A DNA stretch of 26,369 nt from Lachnospiraceae bacterium UBA3863 (GTDB lineage Bacteria > Bacillota > Clostridia > Lachnospirales > Lachnospiraceae). The translations under genes were made by a program, and so were the position numbers. Of this stretch, positions 1 to 8,295 are shown one piece after another. The stretch is taken from assembly GCA_002392385.1 (NCBI GenBank), contig DGGX01000024.1:1-26369 (forward strand). The letters are read 5' to 3'. A model generated the notes under the pieces. It was not told the DNA's origin, did not search any database, and saw only the letters and a program-made list of their open reading frames with translations. Each line of letters begins with the position of its first letter. The first letter of the stretch is position 1.

Positions 1-2
1 TG

Positions 3-983
3 CTGACCGAGATGGACGGCTTTGAAGAGAACACGGGCGTGGTGATCCTCGCGGCCACCAACCGGCCCGAAGCCCTGGATCCCGCCCTGACAAGACCGGG
101 CCGCTTCGACCGGCGCGTGCCCGTAGAGCTCCCTGACCTCAAGGGCAGGGAGGACATCCTCAAGGTCCATGCCAAGAAGATCAAAGTCGGCAGCGACGTG
201 GATTTCAACAAGATCGCCAGAATGGCGGCCGGCGCCTCCGGCGCGGAGCTGGCCAATATCGTCAACGAGGCTGCCCTGCGGGCGGTGCGTGACGGGAGAC
301 GTTTTGCCACCCAGGCGGACATGGAGGAGAGCATCGAGGTGGTCATCGCCGGCTACCAGAAGAAGAACGCCATCCTCACCGACAAGGAGAAGCTGATCGT
401 CTCCTACCACGAGGTGGGCCACGCCCTGGTGGCGGCCATGCAGACCCACAGCGCTCCCGTCCAGAAGATCACCATCATCCCCCGGACCTCCGGCGCCCTG
501 GGCTATACCATGCAGGTGGAGGAAGAGGGCAACCATTACCTCATGTCCAAAGAGGAGATCGAGAACAAGATCGCCACACTCACCGGCGGCCGCGCCGCGG
601 AGGAGGTCGAGTTCGGCTCCGTCACCACCGGCGCCTCCAACGATATCGAGCAGGCGACACGCCTGGCCCGTGCCATGATCACCCGCTACGGCATGAGCGA
701 TGATTTTGACATGGTGGCCCTGGAGACCGTGACCAACCAGTACCTGGGAGGCGATACCTCCCTGGCCTGCAGCAGCGAGACCCAGACCCTGATCGACCGC
801 AAGGTCGTGGAGCTGGTCCGGGCCCAGCACAACAAGGCCCTGAAGATCCTCAGGGACAACAAGCAGAAGCTGGACGAGATCGCCGAGTACCTCTATTTCC
901 GCGAGACCATCACCGGAGACGAGTTCATGAATATATTGAACAGGAAGCCGGAGCCTAAGCAGATCGAGACACAGGATGAATAA
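3..983 (+). CDS. ftsH: ATP-dependent zinc metalloprotease FtsH, C-terminal part (5' truncated by window edge)
   Basis: This is the end of the membrane-anchored AAA+ protease that degrades damaged or regulatory membrane and cytosolic proteins. The frame is open to the left edge (first whole codon at base 3), so the N-terminal membrane segments and Walker motifs lie outside the window. Visible are the second region of homology ([11 protein letters not shown]...RPGRFDR, bases about 57-116), the AAA lid, and the M41 peptidase domain with the zinc motif HEVGH at bases 408-422. The downstream ASNDIEQAT segment supplies the third, acidic zinc ligand in this family. The C-terminus is short and ends just after the conserved helical region, as is normal. 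A strong hairpin terminator follows within 50 bp, so ftsH is transcriptionally separate from the metabolic island. Identification is secure. Confidence 0.97.
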   Translation: MTEMDGFEENTGVVILAATNRPEALDPALTRPGRFDRRVPVELPDLKGREDILKVHAKKIKVGSDVDFNKIARMAAGASGAELANIVNEAALRAVRDGRRFATQADMEESIEVVIAGYQKKNAILTDKEKLIVSYHEVGHALVAAMQTHSAPVQKITIIPRTSGALGYTMQVEEEGNHYLMSKEEIENKIATLTGGRAAEEVEFGSVTTGASNDIEQATRLARAMITRYGMSDDFDMVALETVTNQYLGGDTSLACSSETQTLIDRKVVELVRAQHNKALKILRDNKQKLDEIAEYLYFRETITGDEFMNILNRKPEPKQIETQDE

Positions 984-1033
984 TCCCATCCCGTGCAGTT
1001 CTGCTGTTGGAAATATAGTGATAATAGTGTAAA

Positions 1034-1081
1034 AACTACCTGCCGCGCAGGAGAGTGGTTCTCCCGTTGCGGCAGGTAGTT
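1034..1081. terminator. Bidirectional intrinsic terminator between ftsH and ligase 1
   Basis: A perfect 13-bp inverted repeat (AACTACCTGCCGC at 1034-1046 and its complement at 1069-1081) encloses a smaller GGAG/CTCC stem. A-rich sequence precedes it and T-rich sequence follows. It lies between two convergent genes, so it probably ends both transcripts. Confidence 0.85.
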
Positions 1082-1092
1082 GTTTGTGTGGG

Positions 1093-2595
1093 TCAGCGAT
1101 AGATCTTCTCCAGGAGTTTGTGGTCGTTGAGCTCCGGCGGCGGGGTGAAGTTCCTTCTGGCGACCTTGCCGGAGGGTGTCCGGGGGAAGTCCTCGCAGCG
1201 CACCAGGCCCGTGGGGATCATGTAGGACGGCATGTCGCTCTTGAGGAAGGCCCGGAAATCTTCGTGGTCGATCTCGCGGTCGCTGATGTAGTAGCCGAAG
1301 AGGATGTTGGTGCCGCCGCTGTCCTTGAAGGAGGTGCAGCAGACCTCCCGGATGCCGGGATATTTGAGCATGTGCTCTTCCACGCCGGTGAGCTCAATGC
1401 GGAATCCGCGGATCTTGACCATGTGGTCGGCCCGGCCGCAGTAGATGAGTCCGTCGTCGGATTCGTAGACGATGTCGGCGGTCTTGAAGACTCGCTCGAA
1501 GCCGGGATCCGAGGTGAAGGGATTGGGGATGATCTTCTCGGCGTTGAGCTTGTCCAGGCCCAGGTAGCCGTCGAAGAGCTGGCGGCCTGACAGCCACAGC
1601 TCACCCTTCTCGCCCTTGGCCACCTGCTTGCCGTTCTCATCCACGATGTAGCAGCGGTAGGTGGGCATGGGATAACCGATGGGATATTCCGTGCGGGCGT
1701 CCGTGATCCGATAGAAGGAGATAATGGAAGCTCCCTCGCTGCTGGCATAGATATTGATGATGTCGTAGTTCTGCTTACGAAGATTCCGGGCTGGCTCGCT
1801 GCCGACCATCAGAAGCTTCAGGTAAGGGGACTGCGGCATATCCATATATTTCATGGCCATATGCGGCGGCAGGAAGGCGATCGTCGCCCGGCTGTCCATA
1901 TAATACTGCGCGATGTCGGCAATGTGCTTGCGGACTCCCTTGGGCACCAGAAGAATGGTGCAGCCGATGCAGAGAGAGGCGCAGATATCGTTGACGGCAG
2001 CCACAAACATCATGGAAGCATAGCAGGTGAAGCGGTCGCTGCTGTCGATGCCGAGGGCCAGCAGACAGTTGGAGGCCGAGGCGGTGACGCTGCGGTGGGA
2101 GAGCATGACCCCCTTGGGCGCGCCGGTGGACCCGCTGGTGAAGATGATCACGGCCAGACGGTCCGGGGCACCGACTTCCTCAAAGAAGTCGGGTGTCTCC
2201 TCCGCGATCGCCTGCGCGAGGAACTCCTCTGTGACCTCGAAGGCAATGCTGCACTGCCGGCGGATGTGCGCGTTGTACTCCTCCGGGGAATCGCTGTCTA
2301 TGTAGACATAGCAGCAGCCGGTCTTCCAGATGCCCAGGATGGCACAGACAGACTCGACGCTCCGGCCGGAGCAGATCGCCACGATAGAACCGGGGGTGAC
2401 GCCGACGCGGACCAGACCGCGGGCGATCCGGTTGCTGATAGCCTCCACTTCAGCATAGGTATACTCGGCGGTTTCCGATACGACGGCAGGCTTGTCCGGA
2501 TCGAAAGCCGCGGCTTTTCTGAAAAGGTCTACAACGGAATGGTTCAAAAACAGAGAAGGATCGGCCTTCAGCTGATCCGACCATCTTTCTTTCAT
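1093..2595 (-). CDS. ANL-superfamily acyl-CoA ligase / adenylate-forming enzyme, copy 1
   Basis: Predicted to activate a carboxylic acid with ATP through an acyl-adenylate and pass it to CoA. The 500-residue protein shows the ANL motifs in order: the phosphate loop TSGSTGAPKG (153-162), an A5 region reading NIYASSEGA (281-289) in place of the usual YGxTE, the aspartate of KTAD (374), the hinge GRADHMVKIRGFRIE (387-401) and the C-terminal catalytic lysine in PSGK (K477). There is no carrier-protein or thioesterase domain, so a stand-alone ligase is more likely than a peptide synthetase module, although the A domain resembles amino-acid adenylation domains. The start has a strong AAGGGGGG ribosome site. 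It aligns without gaps to the second ligase at 13893-15395. It is transcribed divergently from the acyl-CoA dehydrogenase operon. The substrate is unknown. Confidence 0.88.
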   Translation of the reverse strand: MKERWSDQLKADPSLFLNHSVVDLFRKAAAFDPDKPAVVSETAEYTYAEVEAISNRIARGLVRVGVTPGSIVAICSGRSVESVCAILGIWKTGCCYVYIDSDSPEEYNAHIRRQCSIAFEVTEEFLAQAIAEETPDFFEEVGAPDRLAVIIFTSGSTGAPKGVMLSHRSVTASASNCLLALGIDSSDRFTCYASMMFVAAVNDICASLCIGCTILLVPKGVRKHIADIAQYYMDSRATIAFLPPHMAMKYMDMPQSPYLKLLMVGSEPARNLRKQNYDIINIYASSEGASIISFYRITDARTEYPIGYPMPTYRCYIVDENGKQVAKGEKGELWLSGRQLFDGYLGLDKLNAEKIIPNPFTSDPGFERVFKTADIVYESDDGLIYCGRADHMVKIRGFRIELTGVEEHMLKYPGIREVCCTSFKDSGGTNILFGYYISDREIDHEDFRAFLKSDMPSYMIPTGLVRCEDFPRTPSGKVARRNFTPPPELNDHKLLEKIYR

Positions 2596-2648
2596 GCAGT
2601 TCCCCCCTTAACTGATCAGTAGATTATCAACAGTTTACGCATATATCT

Positions 2649-2660
2649 AATCGATTGACC
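2649..2660. promoter_or_regulatory. Candidate regulon operator, weak site (ligase 1 promoter side)
   Basis: AATCGATTGACC matches 9 of 12 bases of the perfect copy GGTCGAATGACC found at 17233. The right arm is intact and the left arm degenerate. It lies about 55 bp upstream of the ligase 1 start, next to an A+T-rich stretch that could hold its -10 element; no convincing -35 was found. Confidence 0.35.
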
Positions 2661-2743
2661 TAAAACTAAATTACCACAGACAGGCGAAAAAGTAAAGGGA
2701 GAAGAGTCTTGTAAACAGCGCACAAACCGGCTGATGCCCACCA

Positions 2744-2755
2744 GTTCGGATGAAC
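2744..2755. promoter_or_regulatory. Candidate regulon operator (GTTC-N4-GAAC)
   Basis: GTTCGGATGAAC has perfect 4-bp arms and a 4-bp centre, the same geometry as the sites at 17233 and 17358. It sits in the 330-bp divergent gap between ligase 1 and the acyl-CoA dehydrogenase operon, which otherwise holds only promoter and leader sequence. Confidence 0.5.
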
Positions 2756-2789
2756 AGTACAAGTATTTTTATCGTCTTGATTATTGCAA

Positions 2790-2831
2790 TTGAACAGAAA
2801 TGATGGTAAAGTTTAAATATGTCAATTGAAC
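2790..2831 (+). promoter_or_regulatory. Possible promoter with overlapping operator for the acyl-CoA dehydrogenase operon
   Basis: TTGAAC (2790-2795) and TTAAAT (2813-2818) are spaced by 17 bp and could be -35 and -10 elements. A candidate operator TGTCAATTGAAC (2820-2831) would cover the start point, and its nine-base part CAATTGAAC is also present at 2787-2795 over the -35, giving two direct repeats 36 bp apart. A competing choice is TTGACG at 2837 with TTTAGT at 2859. The boxes are imperfect, so the exact promoter is uncertain. Confidence 0.4.
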
Positions 2832-2925
2832 TAATATTGACGGCAAGAATAACCGCAATTTAGTGACACGGCGAATGAAATGTTGACAGGGATGAAAAAC
2901 TAGCGAAAGGGAAAGGGAAAAAAGA

Positions 2926-4071
2926 ATGATAGCGAACGAATTTGATCTTACTGAGGAGCAGCTCGACCTGCAGGCGTTTGCGAAGGATTTTGCCGAGAGA
3001 GAGCTGAAGCAGAAGGCCATCGACATCGATCACGATCATGGCGCATTCCCCATGGACGTGTTCAAGAAGTTCTGCGATGCCGGCTTTAACTCCATGTTCC
3101 TTCCCGAGGAACTGGGCGGCCAGGGCCTGAGCACGCTGGATGTCTGCCTTGTCAATGAAGCTTTCGCGACCGTGGACGCCGGCTTCATCTGCAGCGCCAC
3201 CACCGGCGAGTTCGGCATGGAGCCGATCCTGCTGTACGGCACCGATGAGCAGAAGCAGCTCTATGCTGACTACATCCTTCAGGGCAAGCTGGGCGCCTTC
3301 TGTCTGACCGAGGCCAACGCGGGCTCCGACGCCAGCGCGACCGCCACCGTGGCCACCAGAGACGGCGACGACTATATCATCAACGGCAGCAAGTGCTTCA
3401 TCACCAGCGGCGGCCTCGCGGATGTGTTCACCGTATTCGCCACCGTGGACAAGAGCCTGCGCCACAAGGGCATCACCTGCTTCATCATCCCTAAGGACAC
3501 CCCCGGTGTCTCCGTCGGCAAGCCGGAAGACAAGATGGGCATGGTGCTCTCCAACACCACCGAGCTGGTCTTCGAAGATGTCCGTATCCCCGCCAAGTAC
3601 CGTGTCGGCGCTGAGGGACAGGGCTTCGGTATCGCCATGAACTGCCTGAACCGCAGCCGCGGCGTCAACTCCTACGGCGCTCTCGGCATTGCCCAGCGCG
3701 CGCTGGATGAGTGTGTTGAGTACGCTGCTCAGAGAAAGACCTTCGGCAAGACCATCAACAAGCACCAGGCTGTGCAGTTCATGCTGGCCGATATGCAGAT
3801 CGCAGTCACCACCTCCCGCACCCTCCTCTATCACTGCGCGAGAAACTGCGACAAGGGCAACTTCGATCCGGTCCTCGGCGCTGTGACCAAGACCTACCTC
3901 AGCGACGCGGCCGTGAAGGTCACGCAGGACGCCGTGCAGGTCATGGGCGGCTACGGCTACAGCCGTGAGTATCCCGTGGAGAAGCTGTATCGTGACGCCA
4001 AGCTGTGGCAGATCTTCGAGGGAACCAACCAGATCCAGAGAATGGTCATCGGCGGTGCCCTGGCTAAATAA
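2926..4071 (+). CDS. Acyl-CoA dehydrogenase (FAD), short-chain type
   Basis: Introduces or, physiologically in anaerobes, may reduce an alpha,beta double bond in a short acyl-CoA. The 381-residue protein has the full family layout: an N-terminal helical domain, the middle-domain signature CLTEANAGSD, and the C-terminal domain ending in MGGYGYSREYPVEKLYRDAK and IFEGTNQIQR. Glu365 in that last motif is the expected catalytic base, as in butyryl-CoA and medium-chain dehydrogenases. It is first in a five-gene operon with an SDR, a hydroxyacyl-CoA dehydrogenase, a thioesterase and a flavoenzyme. No electron-transfer flavoprotein genes are nearby, so its electron partner must be encoded elsewhere. 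Acyl-CoA dehydrogenase homologues can also act as lyases on amine-bearing substrates, so a non-classical reaction cannot be excluded. The purine-rich leader GGGAAAGGG acts as ribosome site. Confidence 0.93.
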   Translation: MIANEFDLTEEQLDLQAFAKDFAERELKQKAIDIDHDHGAFPMDVFKKFCDAGFNSMFLPEELGGQGLSTLDVCLVNEAFATVDAGFICSATTGEFGMEPILLYGTDEQKQLYADYILQGKLGAFCLTEANAGSDASATATVATRDGDDYIINGSKCFITSGGLADVFTVFATVDKSLRHKGITCFIIPKDTPGVSVGKPEDKMGMVLSNTTELVFEDVRIPAKYRVGAEGQGFGIAMNCLNRSRGVNSYGALGIAQRALDECVEYAAQRKTFGKTINKHQAVQFMLADMQIAVTTSRTLLYHCARNCDKGNFDPVLGAVTKTYLSDAAVKVTQDAVQVMGGYGYSREYPVEKLYRDAKLWQIFEGTNQIQRMVIGGALAK

Positions 4072-4138
4072 GACAGAATGACTGCAGGGAAGGAGAGAAG
4101 CCGGGCTGAGAACGGTCTCTCCGGAAAGGAAGTGACTT

Positions 4139-4930
4139 ATGGCAATTACAGCACCGGATTATTCCGTAAAGGGTAAGGTCGCTATCGTTACCGGCTCGAC
4201 CCGCGGCATCGGCAGGGCCGTTGCGGAGGCCCTGGCAGAGGGCGGCGCAGCCGTCGTCATTACCGGAAGAAAGCAGGAGGCCTGTGACAAGGTCGCCGCG
4301 GAGATCGCGGCGGAAGGTTACAAGGCGATCGGCGTCGCGACGGAAGTCACCAAGGCTGCGGACAGAGAGAACCTGATCGCGAAGACCGTCGAGGCTTTCG
4401 GCCGGGTGGACATCCTGGTCAACAACGCCGGCGTCGGCGGCGCTCCCAAGAAGATGATCGACATGGACGAGGCCTATTTCGACCTCTATGTCGACGCGGA
4501 TATCAAGGGACTTTATTTCCTGAGCCAGCTGGCCGCCAGGCAGATGCAGGCCCAGGGCTGCGAGAAGGGCACGCACCCCTACAGGATCATCAATGTGGGC
4601 AGCGTTGCCGGTATCAAGTCCCCCATCGGTGATACAGTGTACGGCTCCTGCAAGGCAGCCGTCATCCACCTCACCAGGATCATGGCCAACGAGCTGGCCC
4701 GTTTCGGCATCACCGTCAACTCCGTCGCTCCCGGCTATGTCCTGACCGACATGACCAAGGACGTGATCGCGGATGAGAAGAACGCGGCGGCCGTCAACAG
4801 GATGATCACCCTGCGCCGCTATGCGCAGCCCGCCGAGATCGCCAGCGTGATCCGTTTCATCGCCGCGCCCGCGGGCGGATATCTGACAGGTGTCAATATC
4901 CCCATCGACGGCGGCATGGTGCTGAACTGA
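4139..4930 (+). CDS. Short-chain dehydrogenase/reductase (3-oxoacyl reductase-like), SDR 1
   Basis: A classical SDR of 263 residues, predicted to interconvert an alcohol and a ketone with NAD(P)H. The cofactor motif TGSTRGIG is at 18-25, NNAG at 95-98, the catalytic serine about residue 155 (GSVAG), and the YGSCK motif gives Tyr168 and Lys172. The TGRK sequence after the second strand (42-45) favours NADP. The C-terminus GVNIPIDGGMVLN is typical of FabG-like enzymes. It follows the acyl-CoA dehydrogenase by 67 bp with its own ribosome site (GGAAAGGAAG). Within this operon a 3-hydroxyacyl-CoA or related substrate is plausible; the (R)-stereochemistry usual for FabG-like SDRs would complement the (S)-specific dehydrogenase encoded next. 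The exact substrate is not identifiable. Confidence 0.9.
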   Translation: MAITAPDYSVKGKVAIVTGSTRGIGRAVAEALAEGGAAVVITGRKQEACDKVAAEIAAEGYKAIGVATEVTKAADRENLIAKTVEAFGRVDILVNNAGVGGAPKKMIDMDEAYFDLYVDADIKGLYFLSQLAARQMQAQGCEKGTHPYRIINVGSVAGIKSPIGDTVYGSCKAAVIHLTRIMANELARFGITVNSVAPGYVLTDMTKDVIADEKNAAAVNRMITLRRYAQPAEIASVIRFIAAPAGGYLTGVNIPIDGGMVLN

Positions 4931-4952
4931 CAGTATAATGTAAAATTGGCTG

Positions 4953-4982
4953 AGGCCGCCGGCGGGAATCCGCAGGCGGCCT
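4953..4982 (+). other. GC-rich hairpin in operon spacer
   Basis: AGGCCGCC (4953-4960) and GGCGGCCT (4975-4982) form an 8-bp stem followed by only a few T residues, between SDR 1 and the hydroxyacyl-CoA dehydrogenase. It could be an attenuator or an mRNA stability element; it looks too weak in T residues to be a full terminator. Confidence 0.4.
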
Positions 4983-5002
4983 TTCCGTGACAGGGGGTAT
5001 AT

Positions 5003-5857
5003 ATGGATATTAAGAAGACCGCTGTTGTGGGCTGCGGGATCATGGGTACCGGCATCGCGCAGCAGATCGCTGTCAGCGGATATCCCGTGGTACTGTACGG
5101 AAGGAACCTGCAGAAGGCGGAGGCGGCCGTGGGCAGGATCCGCGCCTCCCTGCAGCGCAGCGCAGACAAGGGGAGAATGCCGCAGGAAGCGGTGGATCCC
5201 GCCGTGGCCCGCATCCTTCCCACCAACAGGTTGGAGGACATCAGCGGCGCGGACCTGGTGGTGGAGGCCATCTCCGAGAACCTGCCGCTGAAACAGGAAT
5301 TCTTTGAGAAGATGGACGCCCTGTGCGGCGAGAAGTGCATCCTGGCCACCAACACCTCTGCCCTGTCCATCACAGAGATCGCCGGCCGCTGCCGCTTCCC
5401 CGGCCGTGTCATCGGCCTTCACTTCTTCCACCCCGTGGCGGCCATGAAGCTGGTGGAGATCGTCATGGGCCGGGAGACGGAGGAAGAGGTCTATCAGGAC
5501 GCCAGAGTCTTCTGCGAGAAGATCGGCAGGATCTGCGTGCGCCTCAACACCGATGCCCCGGGCTTTATCGTCAACCGCGTCCTTTTCGCCTATTTTCTCG
5601 AGTGCATCCACATCTACGAGGAGGGCATCGCCAGCAAGGAGGACATCGATACCGCCATCCGGTACGGCCTCAACCATCCGCTGGGCCCCTTCCGCCTGAT
5701 GGATATGGGCGGCCTCGATACCTTCCCGGAGGTCTGCGCCTCCCTGCAGAAGATCGATCAGGAACGTTTCACCTGCCCGGAATCCATTCTGAAGCTCCGG
5801 GAGGAGGGCAAATACGGCAGCAAGACAGGAGAGGGGTGGTACACCTATGGAAAATAA
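5003..5857 (+). CDS. 3-hydroxyacyl-CoA dehydrogenase (3-hydroxybutyryl-CoA dehydrogenase family)
   Basis: Expected to oxidise or form an (S)-3-hydroxyacyl-CoA. The 284-residue protein has the nucleotide motif GCGIMG (10-15), the catalytic serine S119 in ATNTSALS, His140 in GLHFFHPV, Glu152 in KLVEIV, and Asn191 in PGFIVNRV, then the C-terminal domain motif NHPLGPF. Two departures from the usual sequence are visible. The strand that normally ends in an acidic NAD-binding residue reads LYGRN, which may shift preference toward NADP. The HFFNP motif carries His143 instead of Asn. The reading frame overlaps the next gene by 11 bp, which indicates translational coupling with the thioesterase. The family assignment is firm; substrate chain length is not determined. 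Confidence 0.92.
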   Translation: MDIKKTAVVGCGIMGTGIAQQIAVSGYPVVLYGRNLQKAEAAVGRIRASLQRSADKGRMPQEAVDPAVARILPTNRLEDISGADLVVEAISENLPLKQEFFEKMDALCGEKCILATNTSALSITEIAGRCRFPGRVIGLHFFHPVAAMKLVEIVMGRETEEEVYQDARVFCEKIGRICVRLNTDAPGFIVNRVLFAYFLECIHIYEEGIASKEDIDTAIRYGLNHPLGPFRLMDMGGLDTFPEVCASLQKIDQERFTCPESILKLREEGKYGSKTGEGWYTYGK

Positions 5858-6299
5858 GAACGAGGCTATGCGGGCCTATATCGAAGAAGATCTGAAGAGC
5901 TTTCCGGAGATCATGCCGGAGACCCTCAACGACTGGATGCATCCCACCCTGGAGAGCTGTGACGAGGCCGCGCATACCATGGTCCTTCGCTTCCCTATGA
6001 GCAGCTGGGAGCGCAACGGGATCGGGACCCTGCACGGGGGCATCATGTTTTCGTCCATGGACCTGTCCATGAGTATGCTGCTGCGCTACTACTCACAGGG
6101 CCTCATCCCGCCCACCGTCAGCCTGACTGTGAACTTCCTCCGCCCTGTCAGCATGAAGGAAGGATATTTCCTGGTCAGCTGCAAGCAGACCTCCCTGGGC
6201 AAAAAGAACGGGACCGTCTACGCGGAGCTTCTCATTCCCTCCAACGGAAAGATCGCCGCGACGGGCATCGGGACATTTGCTATCATTAGAAATGAGTGA
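5847..6299 (+). CDS. Hotdog-fold acyl-CoA thioesterase (PaaI-like)
   Basis: A 150-residue single hotdog protein predicted to hydrolyse an acyl-CoA. The diagnostic helix start LHGGIMFSSMDLSMSM (62-77) carries His63-Gly-Gly and an acidic residue, Asp72, at the place expected for the catalytic acid of PaaI-type enzymes. The SLTVNFLRPV segment matches the central strand of the fold. Its ATG lies inside the end of the preceding dehydrogenase gene, with an AGGAGAGGGG ribosome site in that coding sequence. A thioesterase in this operon suggests that a free acid is an end product, or that dead-end acyl-CoAs are cleared to recycle CoA. The substrate is unknown. Confidence 0.85.
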   Translation: MENKNEAMRAYIEEDLKSFPEIMPETLNDWMHPTLESCDEAAHTMVLRFPMSSWERNGIGTLHGGIMFSSMDLSMSMLLRYYSQGLIPPTVSLTVNFLRPVSMKEGYFLVSCKQTSLGKKNGTVYAELLIPSNGKIAATGIGTFAIIRNE

Positions 6300-6386
6300 A
6301 GAAATAAGTGAACAGCCGGACGGCGCACAGGCGCGCGCGTTCGCGGGAAGATTCAGAAGCAGCCACACAAACAAAGGAGAACGAAA

Positions 6387-7346
6387 ATGAAAACAAGAGT
6401 GACGGAGATCCTTGGCATCAAATATCCCATCATGCAGGGCGGCATGCAGGTCCTGGGCGAGCCCGGACTTGCCTCGGCGGTCTCTGAAGCCGGCGGTCTG
6501 GGCACCATCAACGCCGCGACCTTCCCGGACTACGACGAATTCCGGGAGGCCATCCGCGAGGTGAAGAGAAGGACCGACAAGCCCTTCTGCGTCAACATCT
6601 CCCTGATCCCGGACGTGCCTCACGACACCTATTTCAACCAGCTCGAGATCATGGTGGAAGAAGGCGCTCACATCGTAGAGACAGCCGGCGCCAACCCCAG
6701 GGATTTTGTCCCCTTCTTCAAGGATCACGGCTTCACCTGGATCCACAAGGCCCCCACCGTCAAGCATGCCCTCAAGGGACAGGAGCTCGGCGCCGACATC
6801 GTCACCGTCGTGGGCTATGAGGTCGGCGGACACCCCGGTGCCGACGAGCTCTGCGGCAACGTGCTCGTCCACCACGCGGCACAGGCACTGGATATCCCGG
6901 TTCTGGCCGCCGGCGGCTATGTGGACGGACAGGGCCTGATCGCCGCCCTCGCCCTGGGCGCCGAGGGCATCACCATGGGGACCCGCTTCGTGGCCACCAA
7001 AGAGTGCTGCTGCCACGAGAACTTCAAGCAGTGGATCGTGGGCGCCAACGAGAAGGACACCAAGATCATCCAGCGCAGCATCCACAACATGATGCGCGCC
7101 GCCAATAACGCTGCCGCCAGGAAGTGCCTCGAGATGGAAGCCCAGGGCGCCACGCTCCAGGAGCTGATGACCGTCATTGCCGGCCGCATCGGCAGAGAGT
7201 GCTACAAGACCGGAGACACCGACGGAGGCATCTTCCCTGTAGGCCAGGCCATCGGCCTCATCGAGGACATCCCCAGCTGCGCCGACCTGCTTGAGAGCAT
7301 CATGAAGGAAGCAGAAGAGACAAGGGCGAGGATCGCGAATATCTGA
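6387..7346 (+). CDS. FMN-dependent nitronate monooxygenase / FabK-like enoyl reductase family protein
   Basis: A 319-residue TIM-barrel flavoprotein. The N-terminus IKYPIMQGGMQVLGEPGLA and the AGGLGTI segment, the GYEVGGHPG motif (143-151, His149), the AAGGYVDGQG phosphate-binding region (174-183) and ITMGTRFVAT are characteristic of the NMO/FabK family. Nitronate monooxygenases use oxygen, whereas FabK reduces enoyl thioesters; in an operon of acyl-CoA enzymes in a likely anaerobe, an enoyl-CoA reductase or related reductive role is the more reasonable inference. It is last in the operon, 87 bp after the thioesterase, with a good AAAGGAG ribosome site, and is followed by a strong terminator. 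Sequence alone does not settle which activity applies. Confidence 0.85.
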   Translation: MKTRVTEILGIKYPIMQGGMQVLGEPGLASAVSEAGGLGTINAATFPDYDEFREAIREVKRRTDKPFCVNISLIPDVPHDTYFNQLEIMVEEGAHIVETAGANPRDFVPFFKDHGFTWIHKAPTVKHALKGQELGADIVTVVGYEVGGHPGADELCGNVLVHHAAQALDIPVLAAGGYVDGQGLIAALALGAEGITMGTRFVATKECCCHENFKQWIVGANEKDTKIIQRSIHNMMRAANNAAARKCLEMEAQGATLQELMTVIAGRIGRECYKTGDTDGGIFPVGQAIGLIEDIPSCADLLESIMKEAEETRARIANI

Positions 7347-7351
7347 CAAAT

Positions 7352-7393
7352 AAAAAGAGACTGTTGCATTCTGATGTGCGACAGTCTCTTTTT
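7352..7393. terminator. Bidirectional intrinsic terminator
   Basis: AAAAAGAGACTGT (7352-7364) pairs perfectly with ACAGTCTCTTTTT (7381-7393), and a GTTGCA/TGCGAC inner stem extends it. The T run (7389-7394) and the A run on the other side fit termination of both convergent transcripts: the flavoenzyme operon (+) and the crotonase (-). Confidence 0.9.
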
Positions 7394-7431
7394 TAACCTG
7401 CGCGGTTGAGGGTTGCCGGCGGGGATGATCG

Positions 7432-8190
7432 TTATTTCTTGAGAAACGCGGCCGTCCGCTGTTTCTTGTCTTCGCTGGCGGTGACGGTGATGAAGGCTTC
7501 GCTCTCGTATTCAAGGCCGGTGGCCAGATCGGCCTCGCAGGCCAGGTTGACGGCCTTCTTGGCGGTGATGACGGAGAGACGGGGCTGGGCGGCCAGCTTC
7601 GCGGCCAGGGCCATGGCGCGCTCCATGAGCTGGTCGGGTTCGGTGACTTCATCGGCCAGACCGTACTGGAGAGCTGTCTGGGCGGAGACAGGGTCGCCGG
7701 TGAGGATCATCATCTTGGCGCGGGACTTGCCGATCAGCTTGGGAAGTCTCTGGGTCCCGCCGGTGCCGGGGATGATGCCCAGGTTGATCTCAGGCAGGCC
7801 GAACCTGGCTTTCTGCGAGGCGATGCGGAAATCGCAGGCCAGGCACAGCTCGCAGCCGCCGCCCAGGGCGACGCCGTTCACGGCGGCGATCACCGGGTAG
7901 GGGAAGCGCTCGATGCGGTTCAGGGTCTCGTAGAAGCGGCGGCTCTGGACCCTGCAGGTGTTGAAATCATCGGTCCTATTGATCATGCCGATGTCGGCGC
8001 CGGCAACGAAAGCCTTGCCGGCGCCGGTGATGACCACGGCGCGGATGGCGTCGTCCATTTCCAGATCCTCGAAGACCTTGTCGAGTTCCGCCCAGACTTC
8101 TTCGTTCATGGCATTGTAGACCTGGGGCCGGTTTATGGTCACAAGGGCGACGGCGTCTTTCTTTTCAAGCAGGACAGTGTTGGATGACAT
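7432..8190 (-). CDS. Enoyl-CoA hydratase / crotonase
   Basis: A 252-residue crotonase-fold enzyme predicted to hydrate an enoyl-CoA to an (S)-3-hydroxyacyl-CoA. The chosen ATG at 8190 has a perfect AGGAGG site, and the product starts MSSNTVLLEK; an upstream in-frame ATG lacks a ribosome site and would run through a hairpin. The oxyanion-hole segments FVAGADI (61-67) and ALGGGCEL (108-115) are present, and both catalytic glutamates of true hydratases are visible, Glu114 (GGCE) and Glu134 (GLPEINLG). It lies downstream of dehydratase copy 1 on the same strand, behind a strong hairpin and with no room for its own promoter, so it probably depends on read-through. It could hydrate the enoyl-CoA released by the dehydratase. 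Confidence 0.92.
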   Translation of the reverse strand: MSSNTVLLEKKDAVALVTINRPQVYNAMNEEVWAELDKVFEDLEMDDAIRAVVITGAGKAFVAGADIGMINRTDDFNTCRVQSRRFYETLNRIERFPYPVIAAVNGVALGGGCELCLACDFRIASQKARFGLPEINLGIIPGTGGTQRLPKLIGKSRAKMMILTGDPVSAQTALQYGLADEVTEPDQLMERAMALAAKLAAQPRLSVITAKKAVNLACEADLATGLEYESEAFITVTASEDKKQRTAAFLKK

Positions 8191-8222
8191 CTCATTCCTC
8201 CTATAGTCAGAGCTATGGCGTA

Positions 8223-8260
8223 AAACGCCCGCCCGGATGCCAGGCATCCGGCGGGCGTTT
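8223..8260 (-). terminator. Strong hairpin between dehydratase copy 1 and crotonase
   Basis: The arms AAACGCCCGC...CGGATGCC and GGCATCCG-GCGGGCGTTT pair over 18 bp with one bulged C and a one-base loop. On the minus strand it is followed by TTTTA. It should terminate or attenuate the dehydratase mRNA, leaving reduced read-through into the crotonase gene. Confidence 0.75.
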
Positions 8261-8295
8261 CCTGCGCTGATCACATACAGATCACAGCTTTACAA

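Noticed and set aside
4934..4939. TATAAT after SDR 1 as an internal promoter
   Set aside because: No acceptable -35 lies 16-18 bp upstream, so it is more likely chance sequence in the operon spacer.
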